From Streptomyces sp. NBC_01428 (GTDB lineage: Bacteria > Actinomycetota > Actinomycetes > Streptomycetales > Streptomycetaceae): a DNA stretch of 64,000 nucleotides. The stretch is from contig NZ_CP109499.1 in the NCBI RefSeq assembly GCF_036231965.1, forward strand, positions 3,224,001-3,288,000. Reading direction: 5' to 3'. The position numbers were made by a program, and so were the translations under genes. Below the pieces are notes generated by a model. That model had not been told where the DNA came from and ran no database searches. It saw nothing but the letters and a program-made list of their open reading frames with translations. Shown in pieces: positions 62,299 through 64,000 of this stretch (position 1 is its first letter; the number at the start of each line of letters is the position of its first letter).

Positions 62299-63436
62299 CG
62301 TTCTTCTCCTCTCTCCGTGCCCGACCCAGGTCGGGCACGAGGTTCACGGGTGTGGTGAGCACCAGCCGGTCCCGCAGAAGCGCGGGAAGGGCGTCGGTGA
62401 AGGCCCCCCGGTAGCCTTCCCGTCCGGCGAGCGCGTCCGGGACCACGACGAGGGTGCGGTCCACGAGGGGCGCGCTGTCGGTGAGATATGCGGCGAGGAG
62501 GGCCGGCTGCAGGCGGTCATACACCTGGATGTCGACGATTCCGGCACCGGTGTCCCTCAACCGGTAGGCGGACAGGGGCCCCGACACGGGCTCATGGTCG
62601 ATCCCAGCGCGATCCAGCGCGTCCAGCGCGGCCTCTTCGGTCCGGTACGGCAGTGCGAGGAACGTCCGCAGCGAACGGCGCAGGATCCACGTCTGTTCCG
62701 GATCGCGGATCAGTTCCGGAGGGTCGTCGCGCGGGCATTCCTCCCCCTCGCACCAGATGTCCGCGTCGGTGGCAGACGGCCCGGGTACGGGCACGGCCCG
62801 GTCCTTGGGCAGCACGGGGAGCCCACACGCGGGACAGCGCAGGAAGTCGCCGTCGACAAGCAGGGATTCGGGCAGCGGCCCGTAGAGGTCCTTGACACGG
62901 CTCCAGACGGCCGTGCTCCAGCCGGACCTGAAGCGGTCCTGCCGGTGGACCACCGGGTGACGGGCCAGGAAGCTCCGGCACTGCCGGTAGCACTCGCCCG
63001 TTCCGCACCGCGCTTCCAGGTCGCCCAGAAGCGCGCGGGCTTGCGCCGCCACGCCCCCGTCCGGCCCGTGCGAGGCGACTTCTAGGCACGACCGCGTCGG
63101 CATCCGGCCGACCGGGTGCACCAGCGTCGCGCCCGGGGTGACCAGGGAGGCGGGAACCGCGAAGAGCGGATCGCCCGCCGGCTTGGTCCGGCACCACTCC
63201 CACAACTCCGGAAGGCTCCTCGGCGGTACCTCCCCGACGCCGAGGCAGTGCATTACCGTGCGGTCCAGCGCACGCTGGGCGACGCCGGGATAGGGCAGAG
63301 CGAACGAGCGCAGGCCCTGAACCTCGGCGAGGGCAGCCACCATGCGGGCAAGTTCACGGAAGAGTTCGCTTCCCGCGCCCTCAGAATCCTCCCCGGTGTC
63401 CGGCCGGTCGGCCCGGCTCGCCGCCCCCGCCCTCAT
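62291..63436 (-). CDS. Restriction-endonuclease-like protein of the pPIWI-RE island
   Basis: This protein of about 381 aa starts at an ATG overlapping the upstream stop (ATGA). The middle contains a zinc-ribbon-like set (RCPACGLPVLP, then WCEGEECP). The C-terminal 100 residues (AGIVDIQVYDRLQPALLAAYL) look like a divergent PD-(D/E)XK fold, fitting the REase component that accompanies PIWI-RE and the DinG helicase. The exact catalytic residues are not certain by eye. Confidence 0.75.
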   Translation of the reverse strand: MRAGAASRADRPDTGEDSEGAGSELFRELARMVAALAEVQGLRSFALPYPGVAQRALDRTVMHCLGVGEVPPRSLPELWEWCRTKPAGDPLFAVPASLVTPGATLVHPVGRMPTRSCLEVASHGPDGGVAAQARALLGDLEARCGTGECYRQCRSFLARHPVVHRQDRFRSGWSTAVWSRVKDLYGPLPESLLVDGDFLRCPACGLPVLPKDRAVPVPGPSATDADIWCEGEECPRDDPPELIRDPEQTWILRRSLRTFLALPYRTEEAALDALDRAGIDHEPVSGPLSAYRLRDTGAGIVDIQVYDRLQPALLAAYLTDSAPLVDRTLVVVPDALAGREGYRGAFTDALPALLRDRLVLTTPVNLVPDLGRARREEKNDA

Positions 63437-64000
63437 GCCGCGGCCTCGGTGGCGGCCGACACCGAGCACCAGCGGGCCACTTCGCACCGCTGGCAGGAGC
63501 GTCCGGGCACGGCCGTGTAGCGGTCGTCCCCGTGCCAGTCGGCCACCATCGTCCGCAGGACTCCCTCAGCTGCGGTCCGGTTGACGGAGGCGAAGGGGTC
63601 GATGATCTCCAGGTGGGCACCGCCGGGGCGGAGCACCTCAAGCTCGACCCGGGCACGGGACGGAGCGCCGCCCAGGTCACCGCGGCCGATCAGCACGACC
63701 GCCAGGGCCAGTTGGGGGTAGAGCTCCAGCAGGGGGCGGTTGGACCGCCGGTCGGCAGCGGAGGTCTTGGTCTCGCGCCATACCCATGAACCAGCGTCCC
63801 GGTAGAGCAAGTCGGGTGCGGCGATCACCACCACATCGGCGACGGTGTCGTGCCGCACCACCCGGGGCTCGGTCCGCACGTCCGTCCCGTCCCCCACGTA
63901 CCGCAGCGGGCAGACCGCAGCGTGCCGCCGCAACAGGAGTGCGCCGAGCGTACGTTCGTGAGCGGGCAGGTCGAATCCGTCCGGTACCCACTCCTCGGGA
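63433..64000 (-). CDS. Cas4/RecB-like PD-(D/E)XK nuclease (5' end outside window)
   Basis: The C-terminal 188 residues are visible, entering from the right edge (PEEWVPDGFDLPAHERTL...). Nuclease features are PDLLYRDAGSWVWRETKT, giving an Asp and the E-x-K pair, and C-terminal cysteines SCQRCEVARWCSVS typical of the Fe-S cluster of Cas4/AddB-like nucleases; the partner Cys may be in the visible AVCPL or beyond the edge. It overlaps the next gene by 4 bp and so belongs to the PIWI-RE operon. This gene is additional to the usual three. Confidence 0.8.
   Translation of the reverse strand, partial: PEEWVPDGFDLPAHERTLGALLLRRHAAVCPLRYVGDGTDVRTEPRVVRHDTVADVVVIAAPDLLYRDAGSWVWRETKTSAADRRSNRPLLELYPQLALAVVLIGRGDLGGAPSRARVELEVLRPGGAHLEIIDPFASVNRTAAEGVLRTMVADWHGDDRYTAVPGRSCQRCEVARWCSVSAATEAAA

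Overview
The window looks like a Streptomyces chromosome segment. Its GC content is very high, most genes use GTG or ATG starts, and the first 24 kb carry the conserved Streptomyces gene order around the atp operon. By memory this matches the S. coelicolor SCO5351-SCO5371 neighbourhood, read in reverse. These assignments rest on motifs and synteny recognised by eye; no search was run.

Region 1 (1-24,460), chromosomal core, all on the minus strand except the tRNA: atpA (partial), atpH, atpF, atpE, atpB and atpI; a polyprenyl-phosphate sugar-1-phosphate transferase; a serine hydroxymethyltransferase; a phosphatase-like protein whose catalytic Cys is Ser; a Sua5/YrdC protein; prmC, prfA and rpmE; a LytR-CpsA-Psr protein; a secreted trypsin-like protease with FG-GAP repeats; rho; thrB, thrC, hom and lysA; the ArgS-like nrtL; a stand-alone receiver protein; and a tRNA-Arg(CCG).

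Region 2 (24,419-55,565), a roughly 31 kb actinomycete integrative and conjugative element (AICE) inserted in the 3' half of the tRNA-Arg gene. It is bounded by a perfect 44-bp repeat (attL 24,419-24,462; attR 55,522-55,565). Its backbone is int, xis, a frameshifted repSA-type initiator, small SpdD/Mtr-like transfer proteins, a DUF2637 spread protein, an FtsK-like DNA translocase, an SCO3933-family protein and two GntR regulators, each with its own visible operator motif. Cargo sits at three places: a low-GC NTPase/Ser-Thr kinase fusion between attL and int; a DUF1152/HEAT pair plus a low-GC OLD-family ATPase-TOPRIM nuclease; and a 14.5 kb two-operon modification and defence-like cluster next to attR.

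That cluster (40,824-55,316) holds a 5-methylcytosine methyltransferase, a MORC/MutL-like GHKL ATPase, an Mrr-like nuclease-SF2 helicase fusion, a small unknown protein and a convergent Vsr endonuclease. Divergently transcribed from these is a tightly overlapped operon: Z1-domain helicase, PD-(D/E)XK protein, second GHKL-like ATPase, an unknown protein and a DUF6339-like protein. It resembles neighbourhoods predicted from comparative genomics by Iyer, Abhiman and Aravind (2008), and it is the best candidate here for a poorly characterised system.

Region 3 (55,566-64,000), chromosomal side of attR: a terminator, about 390 bp with no clear gene, then a minus-strand operon entering from the right edge. 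It encodes a Cas4/RecB-like nuclease (partial), a restriction-endonuclease-like protein, a DinG-type Fe-S helicase and a pPIWI-RE protein. This is the three-gene PIWI-RE island plus one extra nuclease, so two unrelated defence loci meet at the tRNA-Arg attachment site.
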